Assembly: GCA_018830605.1 (NCBI GenBank)
Contig: JAHJRZ010000083.1
Coordinates: 1 to 15,526 of the forward strand
DNA from: Patescibacteria group bacterium
Lineage (GTDB): Bacteria; Patescibacteriota; UBA1384; JAHJRZ01
Direction: 5' to 3'
DNA length: 15,526 nucleotides
A model generated the notes under the pieces. It ran no database searches and was not told the origin of the DNA. It saw only the letters and a program-made list of their open reading frames with translations. The translations under genes were made by a program, and so were the position numbers. Positions within the stretch are counted from its first letter, which is position 1, and each line of letters opens with the position of its first letter. Shown here piece by piece: positions 5,205-12,471 of this stretch.

Positions 5205-6578
5205 TCAACCATCAAGGTTGCGCGTGGCGAGCCAGTGCTCGTAGCCGACCTTGCCCCACCAGCGGTGCGCCATCCCTCGAATGACATTGTTGGCAAAAAG
5301 GTTGAGCGGCCGGTTGGTATGGCCGAGGATACGTTTGGCAATGCCCGAGACAGAGTAGGTACGGTAGTAAGCGTAACGCAGAAGCTCAATGCGCTGCTCC
5401 GGAGACAGAATCGGATGCTCGACCGTTGGCCAGGCGCCGCAAAGGAGTTCACAGTTACTGATGATGATCCGGCCTTCTTTGAGCATTCGGCGGCGCAGAG
5501 CGCTTCCAGGGAGAGCGGCGACGAGCGAATATTGAACGAGATCCAACCCTTGATCAATCACCCACTTGACTGTCTCTTTGATGCTCTCCTTGGTCTCGTC
5601 CCCGGTGATATCAAGTATCAAAGAACCCATGACGATAAGACCGGCTTTGTGAGTGTCCTTGATCGCCTGCTCGACGATTTTTCGTTCGGGCGACTTGGCG
5701 CCGACGCGTTGGTGAATGCTCTCGATGCCGATATAGACGTACCTGCAGCCGGCATCTGCCATCGGCCCGACCAACGACTTCCGGTTATTGCCGATTCCCA
5801 TCAGATTACGGATGGTGATCTCGGTGAACCAGCGACGGCCAGAAGCAGAGTAGAGCGGCAGAACCACCTCAAGCGTATGGCGATAGTCAACACCGAAGGA
5901 ATCAGCACAGTCGACAAACGGCATCCTGACCCCGCGAAGAATCTCTAACTCCGGAAGTAGCTCAAGCTCGCGCTTGAGGATGTCATACGGCTTGACCTGC
6001 AGTTTTGAACAGACAAGATTCACAGTGCAGAAGTCGCAGCCGTAAGGACATCCGGCGCTCGAGCGGAGAGCCGGGAAGTAGTAGTGTTTGGGGTCAATCA
6101 GATTATGCGGCGGGACTACGAACTCCCAAGGGTCATCATCGTCCGCCTGATAGACGCGCTGGCTATTGCCCCGGGAGAGATCTTCTATCACCTCTGCCCA
6201 GAGCCGGCGCGTCAAACGGCCGACGACGATGGCGTCATAATGTGCCAGAAGCTCCTCGCCATTGCCTTCGAAGTAGAGGCCGGTGACGTGCATGCCGCCG
6301 GCAACGACCGGTTTGCCCAGTTCGCGGGCGAGCTTGGCCACGCGAAAGGCGCCGAAGTGCGAAGTAGAAAGGCCGCTGATGCCGACGATGTCCGGCCAAG
6401 AAAGTGTCTTAACGTCTATCTGTCCCTGCGCCAGTTCGTCCCAGATTTGTACTTCATGCTCTGGCGAAGTCATGCCTGCTACCTCGGATAACGGACCCGG
6501 GGGCAGGAGGGAACGAGAGTTTTTGGTGCCCCGAAATACGATCTGCCCACGGCCCGGCATCACGAGGAGTATCTTCAC
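5205..6578 (-). CDS. B12-binding-type radical SAM protein, probably transferred
   Basis: A 457-residue radical SAM enzyme. The 4Fe-4S cluster ligands are in C177-PYG-C181-DF-C184. Residues 1-135 resemble the cobalamin-binding-like N-terminal domain of this superfamily (MKILLVMPGR, PPGPL at 26-30, GISGLSTSH, VVAGGMHVTG at 91-100), but the canonical DxHxxG cobalamin motif is missing. The motif GIES at 284-287 is a usual radical SAM strand. The C-terminal 100 residues are unrecognised. The start is GTG at 6576-6578 with AAAGGA eight bases upstream. Composition is strikingly different: bases 6241-6300 hold 38 G/C of 60, against 19 of 60 in 4561-4620. It has its own promoter and terminators on both sides. 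The family is clear, the substrate is not. Confidence 0.9.
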   Translation of the reverse strand: MKILLVMPGRGQIVFRGTKNSRSLLPPGPLSEVAGMTSPEHEVQIWDELAQGQIDVKTLSWPDIVGISGLSTSHFGAFRVAKLARELGKPVVAGGMHVTGLYFEGNGEELLAHYDAIVVGRLTRRLWAEVIEDLSRGNSQRVYQADDDDPWEFVVPPHNLIDPKHYYFPALRSSAGCPYGCDFCTVNLVCSKLQVKPYDILKRELELLPELEILRGVRMPFVDCADSFGVDYRHTLEVVLPLYSASGRRWFTEITIRNLMGIGNNRKSLVGPMADAGCRYVYIGIESIHQRVGAKSPERKIVEQAIKDTHKAGLIVMGSLILDITGDETKESIKETVKWVIDQGLDLVQYSLVAALPGSALRRRMLKEGRIIISNCELLCGAWPTVEHPILSPEQRIELLRYAYYRTYSVSGIAKRILGHTNRPLNLFANNVIRGMAHRWWGKVGYEHWLATRNLDG

Positions 6579-6631
6579 CGCAGTCTTCCTTTCTTGGCTT
6601 TGCGCTATATTGGGTGCTTGAACTCAAAATG

Positions 6632-6659
6632 ATTATAGCAAAAAACAATTAAATTTCAA
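6632..6659 (-). promoter_or_regulatory. Promoter of the radical SAM gene
   Basis: The minus strand has TTGAAA (6659-6654), a 16-base spacer ending in TGC, and TATAAT (6637-6632), so it combines a near-consensus -35 with an extended -10. The expected start is near 6625, giving a leader of about 46 bases. It sits between the upstream terminator and the GTG start. Unlike the gene itself, this region is AT-rich like the rest of the genome. Confidence 0.72.
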
Positions 6660-6681
6660 ATAGCCGCGTCTTTTTTGCGCC

Positions 6682-6715
6682 AAAAAAGCCCCAACGTAAC
6701 GTCGGGGCTTTTTTT
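6682..6715. terminator. Strong bidirectional terminator after the RRM gene
   Basis: GCCCCAACG (6688-6696) pairs with CGTCGGGGC (6700-6708) across a 3-base loop; on the minus strand every position pairs, with one G-U. Six A's on the left and seven T's on the right give a T-tract on both strands. It closes the unit that ends with the RRM gene and separates the ribosomal-protein region from the accessory genes. Confidence 0.9.
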
Positions 6716-6733
6716 AATACTTTTTCAAAGCAT

Positions 6734-7027
6734 TTAGAACCGTCCGCCGCGGTCATATCCGCCGGAGCGAGGCTTTTGTTCTTGGGGACGCGCTTCATTA
6801 ACGATGATCGTTCGTCCGTCAAGCTCTTTGCCGTTTAAGGTCTCGATCGCTTTTTTTGCTTCTTCTTCGGTTGACATCTCAACAAAACCGAATCCCTTGG
6901 AGCGGCCGGTATCTCTGTCATTAATAACAACTGCCGTCTCAACCGTTCCGACTTCAGCAAACGTCTTCTTCAAAGTATCTTCGCTGGTGTCATAAGACAA
7001 CCCGCCGACATACAATTTTTTAGCCAT
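6734..7027 (-). CDS. RRM-type single-stranded RNA-binding protein
   Basis: A 97-residue glycine-rich RNA-binding protein with one RNA recognition motif: RNP2 LYVGGL at 5-10 and RNP1 KGFGFVEM at 44-51, both with the aromatic residues that stack on RNA. The tail at 88-97 (SGGYDRGGRF) is a short RGG-like segment that usually adds non-specific RNA affinity. Proteins of this type in cyanobacteria and other bacteria are often cold-induced and act as RNA chaperones; that role here is inferred. It has an AAAGGA Shine-Dalgarno and lies 98 bases after secY with no terminator between, so it may be the last gene of the ribosomal-protein unit. I found no convincing separate promoter. Confidence 0.93.
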   Translation of the reverse strand: MAKKLYVGGLSYDTSEDTLKKTFAEVGTVETAVVINDRDTGRSKGFGFVEMSTEEEAKKAIETLNGKELDGRTIIVNEARPQEQKPRSGGYDRGGRF

Positions 7028-7125
7028 AAATTTCCTTTCATTTTATTAAAGCGCGATCTGACCACTCTTATCTTATTTCTTGAAAATACATAGTAGTTAG
7101 TTCTGGCTTTGGTTTTATATTTAAA

Positions 7126-8433
7126 TTAAAAATTATCATAGCTTCGGGTGGCGAGCATGGCGTTGAGCTGGCGCGAGGTCTCAAGAATAACGGAAACAAT
7201 AATTAAAATTCCAGTGCCGCCCAGGACTAAAGTATTAATATGAGTAATCGCCTGCACAATAAAAGGCAGAATCGCAATAATGCCTAAAAAGATCGAGCCG
7301 GTCAAGGTGATGCGGTTTAAGATTTTTTTAAGATAAGAGATCGTCTGGGTGCCGGGCCTGATCCCGGGAACAAAGCCGCCCTGCTTCTGCAGATTTTCCG
7401 CGATGCGGATCGGATCAAAGACGACTGCGGTATAAAAATAAGTAAAAGCCACGACCAAGACAAAATAGCAGGCGCCGTAAAAAATATTATTCTGGAAGAT
7501 TAAGACGATGCGATGCGAAAAATCAGCCAGCCAGGAGATGGCCGAGCCCTCAAAAAAACGGGCGATCGTCGCCGGGAAGACTAAAATCGCGAGCGCGAAA
7601 ATAATAGGGATGACGCCGGCTTGGTTAACTCGCAAGGGGAGATGGGTGTCAGCTCCGCCGTACATCCTCATTCCGCGGACGCGTTTTGCGTAAGAAACAG
7701 GGATATTGCGTTGTCCTTGATTAATCAAGACGATGAAACCAATTACCAGAATAGTAATCGCTAAAAAGGCCATCAGCCCGATTAAACGGCTGGTATCCAA
7801 ACCGCCTTCATAAACCAAAGCGAGGGTGTTTCTGGCCATTTCAGGTATACCGGCAATAATGCCAATAGCGATAATCAAAGATATTCCATTGCCAATGCCT
7901 GATTCTGAGATCAACTCGCCTAACCACATCAAGAGCATGGTGCCGCCAGTAACGACAATGACCGCGATCATTAAATCAAACCCGGTGATGCTAAAACTTA
8001 AACCTCCGCCCGCTGCTCCGGCCCTCTCCAAAACCTTAATCATGGCATAGGCCTGGACCGCAGCCAAAGGAACGGTCAGATAGCGCGTGTATTGGTTTAA
8101 TTTTCTCTGGCCCGACTCGCCTTCTTTGGCTAAATTTTCAAAAGCCGGGATGACATGGCCCAAGAGCTGGATAATAATTGAAGCGGTGATATAAGGACCC
8201 ACGCCCATCAGAATAATGGAAAAGTTTGACATCGTGCCGCCGGAGAACATATTTAAAAAACCAAAGATCTGGTTGTTCTGGAAAAAATCGCGCAAGGTCT
8301 CAAGATCAACTCCGGGCAGAGGAATATGCGCCAAAACTCTGACTAAGATTAAGAGAGTCAGAGTAATAATAATCTTAATTCTTAAATCCGGAAGTTTAAA
8401 GATTAATTTGAACTTTTCAATCGCCTGTTCCAT
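7126..8433 (-). CDS. secY: Protein translocase subunit SecY
   Basis: The 435-residue channel subunit of the Sec translocon, which moves proteins across and into the cytoplasmic membrane with SecA and the ribosome. Ten hydrophobic segments are visible. The N-terminal LRIKIIITLTLLILVRVLAHIPLPG, the plug-side GFLNMFSGG at about 57-65, the GIGNGISLII segment near 180-189, the conserved cytoplasmic loop with NIPVSYAKRV, and the NLQKQGGFVPGIRPG loop are all typical. Length is normal for the family. It starts 2 bases after the rplO stop, the usual arrangement for coupling SecY to the spc operon. Unlike most bacteria, adk does not follow. Confidence 0.98.
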   Translation of the reverse strand: MEQAIEKFKLIFKLPDLRIKIIITLTLLILVRVLAHIPLPGVDLETLRDFFQNNQIFGFLNMFSGGTMSNFSIILMGVGPYITASIIIQLLGHVIPAFENLAKEGESGQRKLNQYTRYLTVPLAAVQAYAMIKVLERAGAAGGGLSFSITGFDLMIAVIVVTGGTMLLMWLGELISESGIGNGISLIIAIGIIAGIPEMARNTLALVYEGGLDTSRLIGLMAFLAITILVIGFIVLINQGQRNIPVSYAKRVRGMRMYGGADTHLPLRVNQAGVIPIIFALAILVFPATIARFFEGSAISWLADFSHRIVLIFQNNIFYGACYFVLVVAFTYFYTAVVFDPIRIAENLQKQGGFVPGIRPGTQTISYLKKILNRITLTGSIFLGIIAILPFIVQAITHINTLVLGGTGILIIVSVILETSRQLNAMLATRSYDNF

Positions 8434-8435
8434 AT

Positions 8436-8882
8436 TTATTTTTTCTTTTTAATAACTTTCCCGCCTGCTTTTTTAATCAGCTCTTCAGCTGATTTAGAGA
8501 TGGGAACAAACTTAAAAGTTAGCTTGCGCCTTAAAAATTTTCCCGCGACAATCTTGATTTTATCTTTTTTATTCTTGATTAAACCCTTTTTTTTGAGTAA
8601 ACCAACGGTCACACTCTCGCCAGCTTTAAAATTCTCGGCAATAATCTTCAAAGAGATATTTTTAGCAACAATGTTTTTATGACGGTAAAATCCCCGAAAT
8701 TTAGGCAGGCGCCGCTGTAAAGCCGTCTGTCCGCCCTCAAAACCGACCGGGATCGTAGTCCCAGATCTTGATTTTTGGCCTTTGGTGCCGCGGCCGCAGG
8801 TCTTGCCCTGGCCCGCAGAAATGCCGCGGCCGACCCGTTTTTTAGCTTTAACAATTTTTTTCAATTTATTTAAGCTGATCAT
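8436..8882 (-). CDS. rplO: 50S ribosomal protein L15
   Basis: L15 (uL15), 148 residues, a late-assembling large-subunit protein. The Gly/Arg-rich N-terminal extension (RVGRGISAGQGKTCGRGTKGQKSRSG, about 17-42) and FEGGQTALQRRLPKFRGF at about 48-65 are diagnostic. The ATG lies inside the end of rpsE, a 17-base overlap, with no room for rpmD (L30), which normally separates the two. Spacing to secY is 2 bases. Length is typical, with a lysine-rich C-terminus. Confidence 0.97.
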   Translation of the reverse strand: MISLNKLKKIVKAKKRVGRGISAGQGKTCGRGTKGQKSRSGTTIPVGFEGGQTALQRRLPKFRGFYRHKNIVAKNISLKIIAENFKAGESVTVGLLKKKGLIKNKKDKIKIVAGKFLRRKLTFKFVPISKSAEELIKKAGGKVIKKKK

Positions 8883-9390
8883 AAGATTTTATCTTATCCT
8901 TTTTAAAACAATATAAAAAATCAAGCTTCTTAAGCGCCAAAAAAGTAGCTTTGATATTATTAATTTTATTAGCCGAGCCCATAATTTTTGAAAGCAAATT
9001 TTTAATGCCGGCTAATTCTGCCACCACCCTGACTGATCCGCCGGCAATTACTCCGGTTCCTTCTGACGCCGGAAGAAGACGGACGTGGGCTCCGTGATAT
9101 TTGTAATCAATAGCAAAAGGAATCGTCTCATCAACAATCGAAATAGAGCTTAAGTTTCGGCGCGCTTTGGCTTTAGCTTTGTTAATGGCAATCATCACCT
9201 CATTAGCTTTATCAACGCCAATTCCCACTCTGCCTTTACGATCGCCCATCACCACCGCGGCTCTAAATCTGATGCGCCGACCGCCCTTGACCGTGCGGGC
9301 AATGCGGGCAATCTCAACCACCTCTTCATCAAACTCTCTCTCTCTTTCTCTCTCGCTCCTTAAGCCGATTTTTTTATCTTCATTATTCAT
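8866..9390 (-). CDS. rpsE: 30S ribosomal protein S5
   Basis: S5 (uS5), 174 residues, a small-subunit protein important for decoding accuracy and mRNA unwinding at the entry channel. The double-stranded RNA-binding-like N domain (RIARTVKGGRRIRFRAAVVMGD, about 29-50, then GRVGIGVDKANEV) and the C domain with LLPASEGTGVIAGGSVRVV (about 105-123) are clear. Residues 12-19 are an Arg-Glu repeat encoded by a GA-rich tract. It starts 1 base after rplR ends and its 3' end overlaps rplO. The C-terminal about 20 residues are more divergent than usual. Confidence 0.97.
   Translation of the reverse strand: MNNEDKKIGLRSEREREREFDEEVVEIARIARTVKGGRRIRFRAAVVMGDRKGRVGIGVDKANEVMIAINKAKAKARRNLSSISIVDETIPFAIDYKYHGAHVRLLPASEGTGVIAGGSVRVVAELAGIKNLLSKIMGSANKINNIKATFLALKKLDFLYCFKKDKIKSYDQLK
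9334..9358. repeat. GA/CT simple-sequence tract inside rpsE
   Basis: A 25-base run of CT dinucleotides (plus strand) with two interruptions, encoding the Ser-Glu-Arg-Glu-Arg-Glu-Arg-Glu segment near the S5 N-terminus. Such tracts can slip during replication, and slippage here would frameshift an essential gene, so the interruptions may be selected. Confidence 0.7.
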
Positions 9391-9391
9391 C

Positions 9392-9730
9392 TTAAAATTT
9401 TAATCCTTTCTTTCTGGCTGCTTCGGCTAATACTTTTATAATCCCGGTGTACTTATATCCTCCGCGGTCAAAGACGACCGCCTCAATCTTTTTCGCCTCA
9501 CACTCTTTAGCAATTTTTATCCCGACTGCCTCGGCCCTCTTTTTAACAGAGGATTCTTTAATCTTTAGGTCATTGGCCGCGGCCAGAGTCTCTCCTTTTT
9601 GGTCGTCGATTACTTGGACATAAAGATAACGGTTTGATCTAAAAATATTAAGCCGCGGCCGCGAGGCCTTGCCTGAAATTTTAGTTCTAACTCTTTGTGC
9701 TCTGATTTTCCTTTTGAAATTCTTATCCAT
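9392..9730 (-). CDS. rplR: 50S ribosomal protein L18
   Basis: L18 (uL18), 112 residues, which binds 5S rRNA with L5 in the central protuberance. The basic N-terminus, RPRLNIFRSNRYLYVQVIDD at about 24-43, and the C-terminal VFDRGGYKYTG...AAR.KGLKF are standard family features. Length is typical. One base separates its start from the rplF stop (TAG-T-ATG) and one base separates its own stop from rpsE. Confidence 0.97.
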   Translation of the reverse strand: MDKNFKRKIRAQRVRTKISGKASRPRLNIFRSNRYLYVQVIDDQKGETLAAANDLKIKESSVKKRAEAVGIKIAKECEAKKIEAVVFDRGGYKYTGIIKVLAEAARKKGLKF

Positions 9731-9731
9731 A

Positions 9732-10292
9732 CTATTTAGCCGCTGTTTCTCCTTCAGCTTTGAGGGCCGTTTTGCCGACCTTTCTCTTGATTATCTCATC
9801 TTTATATTTAAATCCTTTGCCCTTGTAGGGCTCGGCTCGCTTCAAATCGTGAATCTTGGCGGCAAACTGCCCCACCTCTCCCCGGTCTATTCCTGAAATT
9901 TTTAACTCGTTTTTATTGATCTTAATCTCTACTCTTGATGGTTTTTTAATCTTAACCGGATGCGAATAACCGACGGTAAGAACTAATTCGTCTTTTTCTA
10001 AATTTGCGCTAAAGCCGACGCCAAAGAGCTCGAGCTCTTTTTTAAATCCCTTGTAGACGCCTCTTACTTTGTTAGAGATAGCAGCTCTGGAGAGTCCATA
10101 AGTTATTCGATCCTCTTTTTTCTGGCGCAGAGAGATTACCCTGATTGAATCCCCATCTTCTTCTAATTTAATCCCTTCTGGAATTTTGTACTCTGTCCCC
10201 CCCTTGGGCCCTTTTAATTTTAAAATCTTGCCCTTTATCTTGGCCTCTACAACTTCTGGAATTTTGATTGGTTTTTTGCCTAAACGTGACAT
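9732..10292 (-). CDS. rplF: 50S ribosomal protein L6
   Basis: L6 (uL6), 186 residues, near the factor-binding site of the large subunit. The start MSRLGKKPIKIP, the tandem L6 folds, GVGFSANL/GYSHPVKI at about 91-115, and the signature RAEPYKGKGFKYKDE near residues 152-166 are all present. A short extra tail (KAEGETAAK) follows the usual KVGK end. It starts 3 bases after rpsH (TAA-TAT-ATG). Confidence 0.97.
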   Translation of the reverse strand: MSRLGKKPIKIPEVVEAKIKGKILKLKGPKGGTEYKIPEGIKLEEDGDSIRVISLRQKKEDRITYGLSRAAISNKVRGVYKGFKKELELFGVGFSANLEKDELVLTVGYSHPVKIKKPSRVEIKINKNELKISGIDRGEVGQFAAKIHDLKRAEPYKGKGFKYKDEIIKRKVGKTALKAEGETAAK

Positions 10293-10295
10293 ATA

Positions 10296-10706
10296 TTAAT
10301 AAACTTTTAAAATTAATTCTCCGCCGATATTTTTTTTCTTAGCCATCCTCGTCGTCATTATCCCCTTAGATGTTGAAATAATGGTTGTGCCTAAATCAAA
10401 TCTTGTTTTTTTAAGAATTAAGACCGGCTTAAACTTGGATGGCTTGGCGTAAAGCCGCTGACCGGGTCTTGAGATTCTTTTGATCTGGTTGACCGCCGGA
10501 TCGCCATTTGGATATAACAGGCGGACAGCCAAAATCTTCTTCTTATCCTTCTCCACCTGTTTGATGTTCTTAAGATAATTTTCTTTTTTAAGAACCTCTA
10601 AAATTTTTTCTTTCTCTTTGGAAAAAGGAATAAAAACGCGGGATCTGCCGACTTGATAGCCGTTTGAAATTATAGAGATTAAATTAGAAATTGGGTCAAT
10701 TGACAT
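10296..10706 (-). CDS. rpsH: 30S ribosomal protein S8
   Basis: S8 (uS8), 136 residues, a primary 16S rRNA binder and, in E. coli, the translational repressor of the spc operon. The N-terminal DPISNLISIISNG corresponds to the usual DPIADMLTRIRNA, and the C-terminal TSKGIMTTRMAKKKNIGGELILKVY (about 112-136) is the conserved RNA-binding end. Length is close to normal. It starts 3 bases after rpsN. Confidence 0.96.
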   Translation of the reverse strand: MSIDPISNLISIISNGYQVGRSRVFIPFSKEKEKILEVLKKENYLKNIKQVEKDKKKILAVRLLYPNGDPAVNQIKRISRPGQRLYAKPSKFKPVLILKKTRFDLGTTIISTSKGIMTTRMAKKKNIGGELILKVY

Positions 10707-10709
10707 AAA

Positions 10710-10895
10710 TTACCAGCTGGCTTTATTAACTCCCGGGATCAGCCCCTTGCTGGCGCGCTCCCGAAAACAGATGCGGCACATCTCAAATTTTCTTAAATAT
10801 CCGTGCCTGCGGCCGCAAATCTTACAACGGTTATATTTACGTGATTTAAATTTTGGTTTTCTTTGGCTTTTAACGACTAAAGCTCTTCGGGCCAT
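10710..10895 (-). CDS. rpsN: 30S ribosomal protein S14, zinc-binding type Z
   Basis: The short, zinc-binding form of S14 (uS14), 61 residues, in the 30S head. The zinc ligands are C24, C27, C40 and C43, arranged C-x2-C-x12-C-x2-C. The C-terminal GLIPGVNKASW is the family signature. It starts 3 bases after rplE, and the end of rplE supplies a very strong GGAGGAG Shine-Dalgarno. Confidence 0.97.
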   Translation of the reverse strand: MARRALVVKSQRKPKFKSRKYNRCKICGRRHGYLRKFEMCRICFRERASKGLIPGVNKASW

Positions 10896-10898
10896 AAA

Positions 10899-11543
10899 TT
10901 ACTCCTCCTTCTCTTTGCTTAAATTAATTGCAACTTTAGTTTGGCTCTCGCGCTTCTCTCTCATCTCCTCAAGGCTCTCTAGTTTCTCTTCTTCTTTCTT
11001 CTTTTTTTCTTCAATAATAACCGCGCCTAAAGCTTTCATTAATCCAATTGATTCTTTTTTATCTTTGGCGGTCGTAACGATCGTGATACCCAAACCGTGC
11101 ATCTCAAGAACCTCTTCAATCTTAATCTCGGGAAATGATATCTGCTCTTTAATCCCCAAGGAAAGATTGCCGCTTTTATCAAATGAATATGAGGGGATGC
11201 CGCGAAAATCCCTGATTCTGGGCAGAATAATATTTAAGAGCTTATCAACAAAATCATACATCCTTTTACTGCGCAGAGTAACCAGATAAGCGATCACCTG
11301 CCCTTGTCTTATCTTAAAATTAGAGATAGCTTTTTTAGCTCTCAAGGCCAAGGGTTTCTGACCGCAGATCTTCTTTAGGGATTCTACTCTCTCGGCCGCG
11401 GCTTTTTTATCAAAACGAGCCTCAGAAAGGCCAAGCGAAACAACTACCTTTTCAAGTTTAGGCAGTTCAAGCTCATTTTTAATCTTTAATTCTTTTTTGA
11501 GCTTGGGGATTGATTTTTTTTGGTAATATTCTTTCAAATTCAT
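10899..11543 (-). CDS. rplE: 50S ribosomal protein L5 with charged C-terminal extension
   Basis: L5 (uL5), 214 residues from the chosen start, which binds 5S rRNA and contacts the P-site tRNA. Typical features are EKVVVSLGLSEA near 31-42, LRAKKAISNFKIRQGQ at 67-82, and RIRDFRGIPSYSFDKSGN at 109-126. I chose the ATG at 11541-11543: it has an AGG Shine-Dalgarno, leaves 2 bases after the rplX stop, and gives the usual N-terminus. A longer frame begins at a GTG at 11564 but would overlap rplX. The core ends near residue 177 and the remaining about 37 residues are a Lys/Glu-rich, probably coiled-coil tail, absent from standard L5 (about 179 residues). Confidence 0.96.
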   Translation of the reverse strand: MNLKEYYQKKSIPKLKKELKIKNELELPKLEKVVVSLGLSEARFDKKAAAERVESLKKICGQKPLALRAKKAISNFKIRQGQVIAYLVTLRSKRMYDFVDKLLNIILPRIRDFRGIPSYSFDKSGNLSLGIKEQISFPEIKIEEVLEMHGLGITIVTTAKDKKESIGLMKALGAVIIEEKKKKEEEKLESLEEMREKRESQTKVAINLSKEKEE

Positions 11544-11545
11544 AA

Positions 11546-11851
11546 TTAAACCTGGTCGCCGCACTTCTTGCAGACTCTTATTTTATTATCCTTGTTTATC
11601 TTATAGCCAACCCTAGCCGGCTTGGAGCAGTGAGGGCAGACGAGAGTTACGTTTTCAATACGGATAGGCATCGTCACGTCAATTATTCCGCCCTTGGGGT
11701 TCTTTTTAGTGGGTCGGCCGTGTTTTTTATAAATATTCACTCCAGAGACGACGACTCTCTGATTCTTTAAAATCAGCTTCTCCACTCTGCCTGTCTTGCC
11801 GACATCCTTGCCTTTATTGACGATGACCGTATCTTTTGTTTTTATCTTCAT
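11546..11851 (-). CDS. rplX: 50S ribosomal protein L24
   Basis: L24 (uL24), 101 residues, an early assembly initiator of the large subunit. The KOW motif lies at 4-30 (KTKDTVIVNKGKDVGKTGRV), followed by NIYKKHGRPTKKNPKGGII. A C-terminal zinc knuckle has C72, C75, C94 and C97, common in cysteine-containing L24. I chose the ATG at 11849-11851, preceded by GAGGTG and overlapping the rplN TGA as ATGA. An upstream in-frame ATG at 11905 would add 18 atypical residues inside rplN. Confidence 0.96.
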   Translation of the reverse strand: MKIKTKDTVIVNKGKDVGKTGRVEKLILKNQRVVVSGVNIYKKHGRPTKKNPKGGIIDVTMPIRIENVTLVCPHCSKPARVGYKINKDNKIRVCKKCGDQV

Positions 11852-12216
11852 ACCACCTCTTTCGCCAAAGAGACGATCTTGGCAAAACCTTTCTTTTTTA
11901 AGCATCTTGGCACCGGGCCAAAGATGCGCGTCCCCTTAATACTCTTGTCTTCGGCCAAAATCACTGCCGCATTTTCGGAAAAACGAAGATAAGTCCCATC
12001 TGCCATCTCTTCTTCCTTGCGGGTGCGCAAGACTAAAGCGTGGACCACTTCTTTCTTTTTGACCGCGCCGCTCGGGCTAGCCTCAATGGTTGAAGCGCTG
12101 ACTAAATCGCCAATGCGGGCGTATCTTCTTCTTGAATCGCCTAAAACGGTAATTACTCTGATTCTTTTGGCGCCAGAGTTATCAGCCACTGTCATAATTG
12201 TTCCTGCTTGTACCAT
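11848..12216 (-). CDS. rplN: 50S ribosomal protein L14
   Basis: L14 (uL14), 122 residues, at the subunit interface where it contacts 16S rRNA. The start MVQAGTIMTVADNSGAKRI, the GDLVSASTIEASPSG.VKK segment and the C-terminal GTRIFGPVPRCL...FAKIVSLAKEVV are diagnostic. Length is standard. It starts 3 bases after rpsQ (TAA-TTT-ATG) with no clear Shine-Dalgarno, which suggests translation coupled to rpsQ. It ends in TGA. Confidence 0.98.
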   Translation of the reverse strand: MVQAGTIMTVADNSGAKRIRVITVLGDSRRRYARIGDLVSASTIEASPSGAVKKKEVVHALVLRTRKEEEMADGTYLRFSENAAVILAEDKSIKGTRIFGPVPRCLKKKGFAKIVSLAKEVV

Positions 12217-12219
12217 AAA

Positions 12220-12471
12220 TTAATTTATTATTTCGACTATTTTCCAGCTTTTAGTTTTCGATATGGGCCGGCACTCTTCAATCTCAACTTTATCTCCAAC
12301 CTTGGCCGCATCCTTTTGATCGTCAACGGTTAAACGCGAGGTTTGCTTAAACCGCTTGTGGTAATAAGGATGTTTTTTTAATCTCGTAAACTCAACGACC
12401 GCGGATTTAGCCATCTTTTTACTGACGACTAAGCCGACTCTTCTCTTGCGATTAATTTTTCTAATCTTCAT
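12220..12471 (-). CDS. rpsQ: 30S ribosomal protein S17
   Basis: S17 (uS17), 83 residues, a 16S rRNA 5'-domain binder. The OB-fold signature includes GLVVSKKMAKSAVV near 13-26, the KHPYYHKRFKQTSRLTVDD region, and the conserved KVGDKVEIEECRPISKTKSWKIVEI end. Its ATG overlaps the rpmC TGA by 4 bases (ATGA), a normal coupled arrangement. Confidence 0.97.
   Translation of the reverse strand: MKIRKINRKRRVGLVVSKKMAKSAVVEFTRLKKHPYYHKRFKQTSRLTVDDQKDAAKVGDKVEIEECRPISKTKSWKIVEIIN

Noticed and set aside
5108..5557. A 149-codon minus-strand frame at the end of the radical SAM gene
   Set aside because: It lies out of frame inside the radical SAM coding sequence and through its terminator; the composition is Ser/Arg-rich and nonsense-like.
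5235..6621. Long plus-strand frames opposite the radical SAM gene
   Set aside because: They are shadows of a GC-rich gene; no family resemblance, and the minus-strand protein has clear CxxxCxxC and domain motifs.
10747..11289. A 180-codon plus-strand frame across rpsN and rplE
   Set aside because: Antisense to two clear ribosomal protein genes; Leu/Ser-rich shadow translation.
11544..11564. GTG start for rplE seven codons upstream
   Set aside because: Would overlap rplX; the ATG at 11541-11543 has a better Shine-Dalgarno and a normal L5 N-terminus.
11852..11905. Upstream start for rplX
   Set aside because: Adds 18 unusual residues and lies within rplN; GAGGTG and an ATGA overlap support the inner start.
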